Source: Cryptomeria japonica (lineage: Eukaryota > Streptophyta > Pinopsida > Cupressales > Cupressaceae). Taken from it: a stretch of 64,000 bases of DNA. Under the pieces are notes generated by a model. That model did no database searches. It was not told where the DNA came from and saw only the letters and a program-made list of their open reading frames with translations. Below, piece by piece: positions 1-11,431 of this stretch. The stretch lies in contig NC_081406.1 of the NCBI RefSeq assembly GCF_030272615.1, positions 247,933,218-247,997,217 of the forward strand. Reading direction: 5' to 3'. A program made the position numbers and the translations under genes. Numbering within the stretch: position 1 is the stretch's first letter; each line of letters begins with the position of its first letter.

Positions 1-1104
1 CCAAAACCCTACATTCAGTGATTTCAGGAGTGCGGATCATACCCCATAGATACCTTTCATGTACTTGCATTATGATATAGAAATCCCTTGGTTATAAGAT
101 ATTCTGATCTTTGGGATAAGAGAGACTGGCATGCCCAAGAAGTGTGTGTCATGGAGTGGAGCTAGTGCTGCTAGAATCTCTATTTATTTGTTTTGTTTCG
201 GTATTTCATAAGGGCCTCATTTGAATGGTTTCCAATTTCCAGCCTAAGATTGTCCTCTATGTCTTTTTATGTATTGTTGTATCTGACCAGTATTGAGTCA
301 GTTATTTGGGTTATTTCAAGCCCTATCCTACATATCTCTGAATTTTTTGAGATTGTTTGAAAAACCAGTTCAGTCAACTATATCTACCTCCAAACAATTG
401 TTCTCAAACTTGGAAAACAAAAAATTTGTCCTACACATGAAACTCCTAAAAACAAAGTCCATTTTTTGAAACATCAAAACTTAAGGTTTTACATACTTGT
501 GACCATAGTAAGTCCTTGCATAGTCCTCATTTACATCCTTACTATCATCCTAAGTCCTTTCATAGTCCTCATTTAAGTCCTTACTATCGTCCTAAGTCCT
601 TCCATAGTCCTCATTTACATCCTTATTACCGTCCCCAGTCCTCATTATTGTCCTCATATATATTTGTCTTAGTCCATCATCATTTTTATAATCATCCTAC
701 AAAGTCTTAGCATGCGTCTTAATTATGGGTCTCCCAGGTGATGGTTTGCTCCCCTTCGAGCAACCTAACCTAGTGCCAAACAATGGTCAATGAGAAATTA
801 TTGATGGTCTAGCTAAATTATCCTAGGAATCAAGGAGAAACGTACCCCAGTATATAGGAGTCAAGTATGAGATAAATATCAAGTATTAAATTTCTCATAG
901 GATTGATAGAGAAATTGTTGCAGAACGTCTAAGAGAAGAACTTGAAAAACTTGCAGAAATCTTGAAACACTCAATAGGTCTCAAATCCAAATCCTCAATA
1001 GAGAGTCTAGTTTGGTCTTTCATATCCCATACTTAGGTCTAGAGTCTAGCATTAGTTGTCATCTTGCATAAATTTCTAGAACCACCCTCATATAGAAGTC
1101 TTAA
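1..1104 (+). other. Element A untranslated leader between 5' LTR and gag
   Basis: No convincing coding sequence. It precedes the gag start at 1105 and holds a 42-bp tandem repeat at 511-636. The 5' LTR and primer-binding site must lie before base 1. An open frame at 516-710 is only the translation of the tandem repeat. Confidence 0.6.
511..655 (+). repeat. 42-bp tandem repeat in element A leader (about three copies)
   Basis: Copies start at 511, 553 and 595, giving an exact 42-bp period; a decayed fourth copy follows to about 655. Each carries AGTCCTT(T/C/G)CATAGTCCTC. Because 42 is divisible by three, it translates into a repeated 14-residue pattern, which explains the open frame here. The motif AAGTCCTTTCAT is shared with the tandem repeat before gag of element B. 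Confidence 0.85.
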
Positions 1105-2544
1105 ATGCCTGTCACAAGGTCACAAAAGGCAAAAGGTATAATGGACCCAAACAACGACCAGTTTGTAAACCCAACTTGGAATATGGACATATCAACTAGT
1201 CAATAGTCAAATTCTCTGGCAATGCCCATAATACATGAACTACAACAACATTTAACATGAGAAGATATTGAATTAGCTCAACAAGACCCACATGTCCTTA
1301 TGATCTTAGATGCACTTATAAATAGTGATAGGGACAAATATCTCTCGTTGTTATTACAAAATGGGGCAAAACTACCTGAATATTTTGATGTCACAAAAAT
1401 ATTACCACTAGGAAATACTCTAGGTCAATATAACAGTCAAATACCACATATAACACAAATGCAAACAACGACCTCCAGTTTTCCTCAGAATGCACCTATA
1501 CAAACAAATGTCAGTTCAAACGCGAACTCTCAGTCGAGTGCATCATCTTCAACAAATAATGTTAGCCCACCAACACAGACCATATCGATAATATCAAGTG
1601 TCTTAGCACCTGTTCAAGCATAGATCCCTCATACAACAAGTGCAACCCATCCTCCAGTTTCCTATTCTATAGGATCAACATATAGTCCTCAAAATGCAAA
1701 TCTAGGTCTTACCAATACAACAAGTACAGCTCAGCCAAACATGGGTTCACATATCACTTATTTCATGGTACCTAGTGGAATGTACAACACACAAAATTAT
1801 AATCATGGTACCTTCCAACAACCCCCTAGTTATGATACCATGAATCCTTTTGTGGAACATACATAGACACAAGGTGTACCATTGACCCAAACAGATATTC
1901 TGACACAACAATTATAGAATTTGCAACAACAAGTGATGACTATGCAGACTGGTAACGATAAATAGAGCTATACAATGTAGGACTTACGTCCTTATCCTTT
2001 TGATCACACATTATACTTATCCTTTTGATCACACATTATACATGTCGCCTTTCCCACCACATTTTGAAACACCGAAATTCGACCGATATCGAGGGAAAGG
2101 TGATCCTAGAGACCACATCAGAGATTCTTTTATAGCATGCATAGAGGTTGCAACAAAAGACACTTACCTAGTGAGGCTATTCCCTAAAAGTCTGAGAGAC
2201 TTAGGCTTAGAGTGGTTTTCACATTTGCCACCAACTATCACATCATGGGGAGAATAAGCTAAACACGTTATTGCAAATTTTTCACATAACATTGAAACCC
2301 TAGTCACTTTAATGGACTTGTGTGCCGCGAAACAATATGAGAATGAAACATTTGTATCCTTCATACAATGATGGAGAGCTCTCTATAGGAGGTGCAAGAC
2401 TATTATTCCAGAAACATAGCAAGTGGATATGTTCATAGAAAACTTAATCCCTAAGATCAAGTACCCAATACAAATGCAATGTTTGACCACATTTAAATAA
2501 ATAATTGAAAAAGTGCTAAAGTGTGAGAAAGGACTAGTGAGAAA
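1105..2544 (+). pseudogene. Element A gag, 5' portion (broken)
   Basis: The start at 1105 is chosen because its first residues (MPVTRSQ) match the TRSQ start of gag in elements B and C. A Gln/Ser/Thr/Pro-rich stretch is followed by the conserved capsid block with FETPKFDRYRGKGDPRDH and a typical retrotransposon gag helix region (LFPKSL, WFSHLP) at about 2060-2400. Stops lie near 1204, 1258, 1621 and elsewhere. A 25-bp tandem duplication at 1991-2040 shifts the frame by one base. The segment ends at the LINE-1 insertion after KCEKGLVRK and continues at 9343. Confidence 0.85.
1991..2040 (+). repeat. Perfect 25-bp tandem duplication inside element A gag
   Basis: Bases 1991-2015 and 2016-2040 are identical (unit begins CTTATCCTTTTGATC). 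The 25-bp gain equals the one-base phase change between the gag frame starting at 1105 and the gag frame used after 2040, so it is the frameshift lesion. Confidence 0.95.
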
Positions 2545-2550
2545 GGAAAA

Positions 2551-3273
2551 TTGTCCCAAGCTATTGAATATGAATCTCTATCATTTGCCTGTTTCCACTG
2601 CAAAAAATTGGGGCATTGGGCAAAATCTTGTCTGCTCAAGAAAGGCAAGGAACCCAAGATAGATAGTAACTTTAAGAACAAAAAGATCTAGCAAACGACA
2701 AACAAAAAAGTAGATTCATCAATATCCGAGAGTAATCAAAAAAAGGATGCAACAGAACTTATGAATGAAGTCAAGAGGACTGGGAGTAGCAGCAATGATA
2801 AACAGGATTGTGTTTGTTCCAACGACCCACTAGAGAGCTCTAAAGAAGTAGAACCAGGAACTAAGTTGATCAATAAAGAAAGCCCAAAAGCTCAGGAGAA
2901 TGAAACTGTAAGTCAGGAGAAGGATGAATCTATTCCGGACCAGAAGGACAGATCAGTTAGCCAGGAGATGGAAGAAACTCCAGCCTCTTCACTCTCTAAA
3001 TCGACCGACACAAACTTTAATGACTTTAGTGAAGCCCAAGACCCTTCTAATTTTGAGCTCTTATTGCTTTTAACTAATGGAAGCCCAAAGCCTCTCCTCT
3101 ATAAAACCCCTTCCAAAAGCATGCTTATGCTGGATGAAATCCTCCGGATTCCTGGGTCGAGAGAAGGAAAATTGAACAAGGAGGAACTCAAGGAAGGAAT
3201 CTCAACTAGAAGCAAGATTAAGAAAAAGGCAGATGTTGGAAGCCAAAATAAAAAGCAGGGAGGCCATCCCTAA
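2551..3273 (+). pseudogene. LINE-1 ORF1, C-terminal part (nucleic-acid-binding protein)
   Basis: In the frame that opens at 2551 a CCHC knuckle is visible (C-x2-C-x4-H-x4-C, in ACFHCKKLGHWAKSC) after the block YESLSFA, which is typical of the end of plant L1 ORF1. A charged, Glu/Lys/Ser-rich tail follows to the stop at 3273. One stop lies near 2690. The usual N-terminal RNA-binding half is missing through 5' truncation. It lies 85 bp before ORF2. In intact L1 elements ORF1 binds the element's RNA. Confidence 0.82.
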
Positions 3274-3358
3274 AACATCAAAGGGAACAGGAAAGTAGGA
3301 AGAACCGTGCTGATGGAACATAGTGTTCCATTGAGTCAGCCCTATCCCCAGTTAAAAT

Positions 3359-6300
3359 ATGAAGATCATATCCTGGAATATCAGAGGGCTAAACACCCCC
3401 CACAAGCAGGATGTGTTACGGAACATCATCAAAGATCATAAACCAGATGTGGTCCTAGTTCAGGAAACCAAGATGTCTAAATAAAAAGTTGAAATGATCA
3501 GAATTTTCAAAGAAAACGGAGTCATAGGAACTAACTCGAAGGGTGCCTCTAGAGGAACTGTGATCTTTTGGAACAAAAATACTATAATAGGAAAGGAAAT
3601 CATCTCTGCCTTTAATAGGAACTTAGTTTTTCTCAAGCATATTAAGGACAACTTTGTTTGGGTGTTATCTAATGTCTACGCTCCTAACACTAAATCCGAG
3701 AGAGCTAAATTCTGGAAAAGCCTTGCAGCTGACAGACTCCAGTTTGCTGATCAAAGTTGGATTATTATGGGAGACTTCAATACCCCGCTCAAAGATGAAG
3801 ATAAGATGGGAGGAATCCCTTTACATCTTGATGGAAAAAAAGACCTTATGGATTTCATTAATGACCAAGCTCTCATTGATGTTGATCTCTAGGGCATCAA
3901 TTACACCTAGACCAATAGAAGAACCAGAGCTAATTTGATTCAAGTTAGGCTTGACAGATCTTTAATTTCTCCTGACTAGCTTTCTAAGTATAGTTGGAGC
4001 TCTTTTTCGGCTAAGAGAAACTTCCCTTTTAGATTTGAAAAAGCTTGGCTTTCCCATCCTTCTCTGGAAGCCTGCAATACTGAATGCTGGAACTCTAAAG
4101 TGGAGTGTAAGGCATATTTTAGAATTGTTAAAAAGCTAAACATCATAAAAGCCAAAATTAAAACCTAGAACAAAGAGATCTTTGGGGACATATTCAAGAA
4201 CAAAACTCAAGTTAAAGCTAAATTAAAGCTTGTTCAGGATAGAATCCAAGAGGTGGGGTTGATCGAAGAACTTAGGACGACTAAAAATGATTTGTTATCT
4301 AAATACCACTCCATCATTTCTAATGAAGAGACTTTCTGGAGACAAAGATCTAGAGCTCTATTCCTGAAGGAAGGTGATAAAAAAACTCACTTCTTTCACT
4401 TAACCGCCCTTAAGCATAGGGCAGCCAATAGAATATCCAGACTAACTTGCAATAAAGGTGTCCTAATAGAGGATTGCGACATTAGGAAGGAAGCTCTCGA
4501 GCATTTCAATACCTTGTTGGGTGAAGTGGACAACCTGGACCACAGTAAGAAAAACACTCTTTTACAAGCCATCCCTTCTATCCTATCGGAAGTTGACAAT
4601 CACCTCTTATCCCATATTCCCACTAATCCCGAAATCAGAAAGGCGGTGTTTTCCTTTCAGGGTGATAAATCCCCTGGCTCAGACAACTTTCCTATGTTTT
4701 TCTTCCAAAAATTTTGGCACATTGTGGAGGCGGACATATGCAATGGTGTTAAGGAATTCTTTGGCTCCAGAAGACTACTTAAGGAACTGAATACCACTTT
4801 CATTGTCGTTATCCAAAAGATCCTTGGAGTTGATTCTCTTAACAAGTTTAGACCCATCAGCTTGTGTAACTCTATCTACAAGATCATTTCCAAGGTTTTG
4901 ACTTCCGGGTTGCTTGATGTTCTCCCGAGGATTATCTTTGTCCAACAAAATGGCTTTGTCCCCAGAAGAAAGATTTTGGAGTCCATTATCTTTGTTCATG
5001 AAAACATCCACTCCTTGAAAGTGGCGAGTAAATAGGGATTCTTCCTTAAGTTAGACATGGCTAAAGCTTTTGATAGAGTGAACTGGCAGTTTCTCCTCAG
5101 GATCATGGAATCATTTAGTTTTGGTGACAAAGTTATCTAGTTCTGTTCTCAACTCATGGGAACTTCCTCCTCTGTTGTTATTGTTAATGGCTCCCCGTCT
5201 AATTTCTTCAAAAGCTCCAGAGGTCTCAAACAGGGAGACCCCATCTCCCCCATCCTGTTTACCATTCTTCCTGAATGCCTGGGTAGATTCATCCTTAAAA
5301 ATGTGGAAGAAGGCAATCTTAAGGGTCTGAAACCCTCTTCATCCAATGTTGTTTTCTCTCATGAACAATTCGTTGATGATTCTATCACCATGGGGGAAGC
5401 CACCATCTTGGAAGCCAAAAACATGAAAATCATTCTGAATACCTATGAATCAGCCTCTGGTCAAAAAATCAACTGGGATAAAAGCTCTTTGTTTTTCATC
5501 AACACCCCGCCCCAAAGGCAAATTAGGATTGGCAGGATTCTTGGTTGTAACATATCTGAGTTTCCTTCTACCTATTTGGGGCTTCCTTTTTGTCTCAAGC
5601 CTGAGGATTCCTTCTGGAATAAGTTGATTGACAGACTCAACCTGAAACTCGCTGGTTGGAAAGGGGCTATTCTTAGTTAAGCTGGTAAAGTCACTCTGCT
5701 CAAAGCCACTCTCCAAAATCTTCCTGTGTATGCTCTTAGCTTGTTCAAAATCCCCTCAAAGTTGGCAAAAGCTATTGAAAGAATCCAAAAAAAGTTCCTT
5801 TGGTCGGGAGTGGAAGATAAAAACAAAATCCCCCTTATAGCCTGGAATACCATTTGTACCCCTAAGGCCTTAGGTGGGTTGGGCTTAAGGAACATTAGTT
5901 CTATGAATAAAGCTTTATTAGCCAAACTGATTTGGAGATTCAAAGGGGAGGAAAGAGAATGGAACTCTATTTGGAAAAACAAATATCTCTATATGCAACC
6001 TTCTGAGGAAGAATTCTTTGACAACTCTTTCTCTATTGATGGATCTACCATTTGGAATGCAGTGCAATCTGCTAAAGGCTGGGCTGCTACTGGCAGAACT
6101 TGGAACCTAGGGGATGGGAGGAAAATTAGATTTTGGAAAGATAGATGGATCCTGGATAAACCTTTGGAGGAAATATTTATCATCAAAGATTGGAAAGACA
6201 GCTTCAAATGCAGGTGTGGTGAAATGGTAAGAGATTACTGGATAAATGGGGACTGGATTGACTTTAGCCAGTAGTGCCCGGATTTCAAGTTCCTTTAGAT

Positions 6301-7432
6301 TTCTCTTTCTGCCAAAATCCCTAGAGACAACAAAGATGACATTCTAATATGGGGGAAAACTCTGGATGGGAAATACTCTATTTCCTCTACTGTGGCTATT
6401 CATAATATCCCGGTGGAAGCTACTCCCATCTGGGCTAAAGTTTGGAATAAGAACTTAGTTCCCAAAATCAACATCTTCTTTTGGATTTACATCAAAAATA
6501 AGATATTAACCCTAGATAATCTTCATAAAAGAGGCATCATTTTTCCTAACATGTGTTCTCTTTGTTGCAGGGAAGAAGAGATATCTTGCCATATTCTCAA
6601 TCAATGCTCTTTTAGCCAGGACATTTGGAAAATCATCCTGACCAGGTGGAACCTGAGTTGGGTCTTCCGAATTCTCTTGGTGACACTTGGCTTCAATGGA
6701 ATTGTCCTAACTCTAATCCTAAAATTGTGGAGAGCTGGAGACTTACTCTGCCAATTGTTATTTGGAATATATGGAAAGAGCACAACAACAGGATTTTCAG
6801 AGATAAAAGGGCAATTCTTGAAGTGGTTGTAGACAAAATCTTTAGGAGTATTTTTGAATGCCTCTATGGCATTGATCAGGGTCTTGTTGCTAAAGAGGAT
6901 TTCAAAGACAGAGAAAGGCAAAGAAGGTCTTGTCTGGTATTTCCCCCCATAGGAATGGATTAAGGCTAACTTCGATGGGGCTTCCAAAGGAAATCTGGGT
7001 AAAGTTAGATATGGGGGCATTATCAAGAATTTTGCTGGAAGTTGCCTTAAGGCGGTGGCTGGTCCTCTAGGGAATCAAACTAGCCATTTTTCTCAAGCCT
7101 TTGCTGCCTTGCATACTTTAATTATAGCCAAAAATCTCAATTATGATAAAATATGGCTTGAGGGGGATTCACTTAATATTATTAAGTGCTTAAAGGGGGA
7201 ATCAGAGCCATCTTGGTCCATTGAGAATATCATCATGAAAGCTAGAGAGATTATCGTCAGTTTCAAAGAAATTATTATACAACATGCCTTTAGAGAGCAA
7301 AATAGTGTTGCTGACTATTTAGTGAATACTGGAGTTAATTATGACGTTCAAATGATTTGGCACGAGGATGATCTCAATTTAAACATTAAAGAGATACTCA
7401 GAAAGGACCATTATATGGGGAGAGAAGGATAA
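3359..7432 (+). pseudogene. LINE-1 ORF2: endonuclease, reverse transcriptase, RNase H (broken)
   Basis: The start at 3359 opens with MKIISWNIRGLN, the usual start of an apurinic-type endonuclease; VLVQETK and IIMGDFN follow. RT shows FRPISLCNSIYKIISK, LKLDMAKAFDRVNW, GLKQGDPISP and the catalytic FVDD near 5370. A zinc-binding CSLC...CHILNQC motif lies near 6550. RNase H begins at ANFDGASKGN near 6965 and has EGDS; the usual acidic residue in the second motif reads SQAF. Ten premature stops were counted (eight TAG, two TAA; at 3482, 3890, 3908, 3977, 4166, 5033, 5138, 5678, 6272, 6296). The frame shifts near 6620 and returns near 6945. About 1,357 codons, usual for plant L1. Confidence 0.9.
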
Positions 7433-7439
7433 TTAAATC

Positions 7440-9125
7440 ATGACAAGTAAAAAGCACCACTTGCACCTCGCTGGAAAGGCCATCATTACCTGGCACTATG
7501 GTAGATCTCCTACTATCTCCAAAGAATTTCCGCATGCTTTGTGGGTTACTCAGAGCGATAATTTGAGTTGCATAGGGAAAGAAGTTCTCAATTTGTAGAG
7601 AAACAGAGTTGATATCCTACACTCGAAAATGGGAGGAGATCTAAGATGTGAAGAACTTGACAACACATCGACCTAGAAAGCAATGCCTAAATTCTGGGCA
7701 AAGCTGGAGAAGGGCTCTCTCACTAGCTTCATGGAAAAGCTTGAGGACTATGACAAAGGTAGGGTCAACTTAGCCATTTCCAAGATTTCTAAAAACTGGT
7801 CTAATGGGTCTTTTAAACTTTATGGAGTTAAATTCAAGTTGTATCTGGGGCTTATTTCTACTATGACTGGTATGCCCCACTATGGGCTCAACTTCTTTCG
7901 AGACCTCAAGGTCTCCAACAATGCACTTATCCTGTTCCCGCAAAAAGAGAAAGAGTGGGCCAAAATCGACAAGGCTATCGGGGGCTACTATGATGCTGCA
8001 AACATCAAGAAGTTGTGGGGCTAGGTCCTGAATGTAATCATGGAGTATATTATGGTTGAAGGCCATTTCTCTAGGTCCCACACTTACCACTTCGTTCTCT
8101 TGAACCATTTCAGACACGACAAGAAAGTGTCTTTTCCCTACTACCTTTTTCGATCCCTCTCCAGGTCCCTGAACAAGCATAGGACTAACCCTTCCAGCTT
8201 GATTCTCCACTGCAGGCTCCTTCTGCTCATCTATGAGCATTGCAAAATCCTCGCTCTACAGGAAAATAAGTAGATTTACACTTCCCCAGGTAAAAGGAGG
8301 ATGGAAGAGAGAGATACTAGCAAGGAGAAGGCGCCATCCAGCAAGAAAAGGAAAAGCATCCCCGGGTTGGAAACTAAGGACATTGTCAAGGAAAGCAGTG
8401 GTATGGAGATGGAAAACTCTAATGGTGAAAACAGTTGGAAGGAAGAGGAGCTAGGCAATGAGGAAGAAAGTGGATATTTCAAGCTTAGTCAAGATAGCCC
8501 TATTCCAAGTGATCGCCTTGGTAAGAACAATAGCCATCTGATGGAGGAGACGACTCCCAAGGATAATGAGGAAACCAAAGTTAATTCTGAGAAGGAAACA
8601 AACAAAGGCTCTGAGAAGAACTTGACTAAGGAAAGGGATAGCAAGGCCAAGGATAGTGCTGGTGAGGGGCTTATCCTGGATAATCTCAAGAAGCTCTCGG
8701 AGGCTAGAATGAATTTCAACAGATGGACTTACGAAACCCTGAGAAACCTGGAGAAGCATGGGATAAATTTAGATAAAAAGAGGGAGGATGAAAACATAGA
8801 GCATATTAATTGGAAGCAGGAAATGGAGAATAAGGTAAAATCGCTAGAAGAGGGAAAAGAAGCGATGAAAAATCTGATGGGAATTATCCCAGGTATCCTC
8901 TCTACTGTCACCAAAAACCTAGAAGACATTGCCAAGGTCTTTGACCATACTCCTAAACCAGTTGTGGATCTTGACCTGGAGGAGGAGACCATCCAGACTA
9001 GAAGTGGTGGTGATGCTACCTCGGCTGACGGAACTGCGAAGAGAACCAGGGCCAATATCAAGAAAGTTGTGGCTGTTGCGGCCAAGGACCCTCCCAACCT
9101 CAATGAAAACATCAAAGAGCTATAA
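7440..9125 (+). pseudogene. LINE-1 ORF3: extra ORF after RNase H, unknown function
   Basis: It starts 7 bp after the ORF2 stop in another frame. From the ATG at 7440 one frame runs 561 codons to the TAA at 9123 with only four interruptions, all TAG (7596, 7674, 8022, 8271), and no frameshift. Residues 80-280 look globular and helical (SISK, FYLG-like hydrophobic helices, HFVLLNHFRH near 8090). Residues 290-560 are very charged, Lys/Glu-rich, with probable coiled coil near 8690-8960. Standard plant L1 elements have only ORF1 and ORF2. I do not recognise the family. It might be a captured host or transposon gene; the helical block resembles the ORF3-like region of LINE-2. Confidence 0.6.
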
Positions 9126-9338
9126 GAAATTAGTAGCACCCTGGCTAAAGCCTTGGATAAAATCTGATTCCTGGATGGCCTGCTAGCTTTTAGGGGCTTT
9201 TATGGGTTTTCCTCGGTTTTCCGCTAGTTTTTTCCTTTTGTTCTGTTTCTCTCTGTTTCTCGTAGCTTTGTTGTTTTAGTCTTGCTTGTAAAGGGTTTCG
9301 GGGCCCCTTCAAAACCTTCTTTTTTATTAATCAAAAAT
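9126..9338 (+). other. LINE-1 3' untranslated end
   Basis: GT/T-rich sequence after ORF3, ending in a T-rich segment, ATTAATC and a short A run. No long poly(A) remains. It lies directly against the resumed gag of element A. Confidence 0.7.
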
Positions 9339-9342
9339 AAGG

Positions 9343-10366
9343 TCTCATTAAGTATGGCAATAATAACAACAATCATAAATCCAAATTTAGGTCGAAAAAC
9401 AAAAATGTGACCAACGATGGTGTTGTAGACGCTCGTACGGTGAATAGAACTCAACTGGTTTTATCTCTACAAGGTACAAGTAAATCATTACATCCACATA
9501 CAAATAATAACATTGCCTCAACAAACGTAAAAGCTATGCAAAACATGAACACAAAATACCCCAGGGTAAATGCTCCAAGAAGGAATTACACACCTCTAGG
9601 GGAGCCTTTTGAACCATCACTAAAAAAGTTAATACAAACAAACATGATCACTTTTCTAGAAATAAGAGTATATGAAATAGGTCCTTTCAAACCTACATGG
9701 TGGAATGATAATGATTTATGTGATTATCATCGTACTAAAGGTCACAAAACGATGAGTTTCTATAAGTTGAAAAACTTGGTCCAAGATATGATAGACCAAG
9801 GTGACATCACGATCGATACAGATAAAATTTCAGCAAACACGAATCACACAATCTTTAAGGATCCATTTGTCAAGCATGACAAAGGGAAGGATACTACATC
9901 AGGAACACAAGATAATACATCTAACTACACAAAAGTCTCATACGATTATAATATTCATGTCATTAGTTTAGGAGATGTAGTAAAAAATAATTCACAAGAA
10001 ACACTTGATAGAGATGAACAATATCCAAAGACTCACACAAATGATAACCAAATTTGCATGTTGTCAGAAGCACCGAAATACGATGAAGACAAAAATATTT
10101 GTCTCAGAGACTAGGGGCATGATGAACCATTTCATTCAGGATGGTTTCAAGATGAACTTATAACACATATCATGGATCTTAAACTTACACATCAAGACTA
10201 TGAGCAGGGATATAACATAAACCTTGACAAAACAACATATGGTACCAACAGTCCTCCACAAGAGATGATACAGTGGCTACGATCACAATAACGCCTAGAG
10301 ACAGAGACTGTGCATTAGTTACTTGCATATCAAACGTAACTTTATAAGGAGTACCACCAAACTTAC
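9343..10366 (+). pseudogene. Element A gag, 3' portion (broken)
   Basis: Resumes the gag interrupted by LINE-1. NDGVVDARTV matches the same block in element C (near 40215) and B (near 19020). PLGEPFEPSLKKL and the knuckle CDYHRTKGHKT follow; the last cysteine of the C-x2-H-x4-H-x4-C motif is replaced by Phe, so zinc binding is probably lost. Stops occur at 10114 and several times downstream. It ends at the CTTAC target of element B and continues in phase at 24448. Confidence 0.82.
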
Positions 10367-11417
10367 TGAAGAGGGGAAAATAGATTTGAAGGTCAAATGA
10401 TCAAAACATAACGAAATAAATATGCAGAATGCTAAAATATCATTAAAAGACCATTTCACCTTGCTATTTTACCTTCTCCTTCAGATTGAGCTTGATGAAG
10501 TGAAGGTGCCCCTTGATAATGCTCCACTTGATGTGCTCCTTTGATTGTTGGATGTGGATGGCTCTCCAATGTTGTGCACAAATGTAATGGATTTGAAAAA
10601 TGATAAGGATGAGATGATCAAGTTGCCAAGATGATTTCCTGGGCTCAAAAGGGCAGCATAAGCTTACTGGATTTCAAGATGTTTTGAATGAAGGGATGAA
10701 GCCCTATTTTATAGGAAGAGGAGAGGAAAATAGATGGCTAGGATGAATTTGAGATGAAGGGCTAAGATTTACTTGTGAGCTCACACAAGCTCCAAGAGAG
10801 GGTGTGGAGACCAAGAAATATGCCTTAAAGGCATTTCGTATCTCCACACTCCACAAGATGCATTGGAGGAATTAAAAATTCCTTGGGAGAGGGGATGCCT
10901 AGAGAAATGTGTGATTTTGAAAATCTTACATTCACCTAGGAAAAGAGCATTTAAAGCTAGTGGCTAGATGAAAAGGACAAAGAGTTGACTTTGTGGCTAA
11001 TCATGATGATTAACCATTAACGACTCATTAGGAGGGGGATTAGAGGAAATGTTAGGTGGGATTAATATTTGTAGGAGAATTTGACAAGGAGAGAGAATGA
11101 GTGGAGGGAATAAAAAACTAGAAGAATAATGTTAAGTGAGTTTAGGGAGTTTCTAGAAGAATAAATTAAGAAGATGATTTGTAGGAATCATGTAGGTTAA
11201 CTAATTAATTGAAACTAATTAGCTAAGAGGAATATTTGTGAGGATTTGATTTTTTTAGAAGAATAAAGAAAGGAATTGATTTATTAAATAAATCAATCAT
11301 ATGCTATAGTGACAATATTAATTATATTTAATTAATATTGAGAGGAATTTGAATTAACATAATTAATTAATTAATTATGCAAGGAATAATTAAAATAATT
11401 TTTTTTAAGTGTCTACA
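10367..11417 (-). repeat. Element B 3' LTR
   Basis: On the plus strand it starts TGAAGAGGGGAAAA and ends GTGTCTACA, matching 23346-24447. It holds the same TATA-like sequence (10706-10713, minus strand). It lacks the roughly 51-bp internal duplication present in the other copy near 23850. Confidence 0.92.
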
Positions 11418-11431
11418 TTTTGCCCCTCTTT
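11418..11431 (-). promoter_or_regulatory. Element B polypurine tract
   Basis: On the minus strand AAAGAGGGGCAAAA lies directly before the 3' LTR, the place where plus-strand DNA synthesis is primed in LTR retrotransposons. Elements A and C have the same AAAGAGGGGCAAA before their 3' LTRs. Confidence 0.85.

Larger units (their letters stand above)
2545..9338 (+). mobile_element. LINE-1: plant L1-type non-LTR retrotransposon, 5'-truncated, inserted in element A gag
   Basis: From 5' to 3': the end of ORF1 with a CCHC knuckle, ORF2 (endonuclease, RT, zinc-binding region, RNase H), an extra ORF3, and a 3' end reading TTTTTTATTAATCAAAAA. Gag of element A stops at about 2544 and resumes in the matching phase at about 9343, so the inserted length is about 6.8 kb. 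Only AAGG is shared by the two edges, so the target duplication is very short or decayed. Same strand as element A. Not functional: stops in all ORFs and two frameshifts in ORF2. Confidence 0.88.

Noticed and set aside
516-710. 64-codon frame with repeated His/Pro/Tyr peptide
   Set aside because: Simply the translation of a 42-bp tandem repeat in a non-coding leader.
7770-8240. 156-codon open frame on the minus strand
   Set aside because: Shadow of LINE-1 ORF3, which is the frame that stays open over the longer distance.
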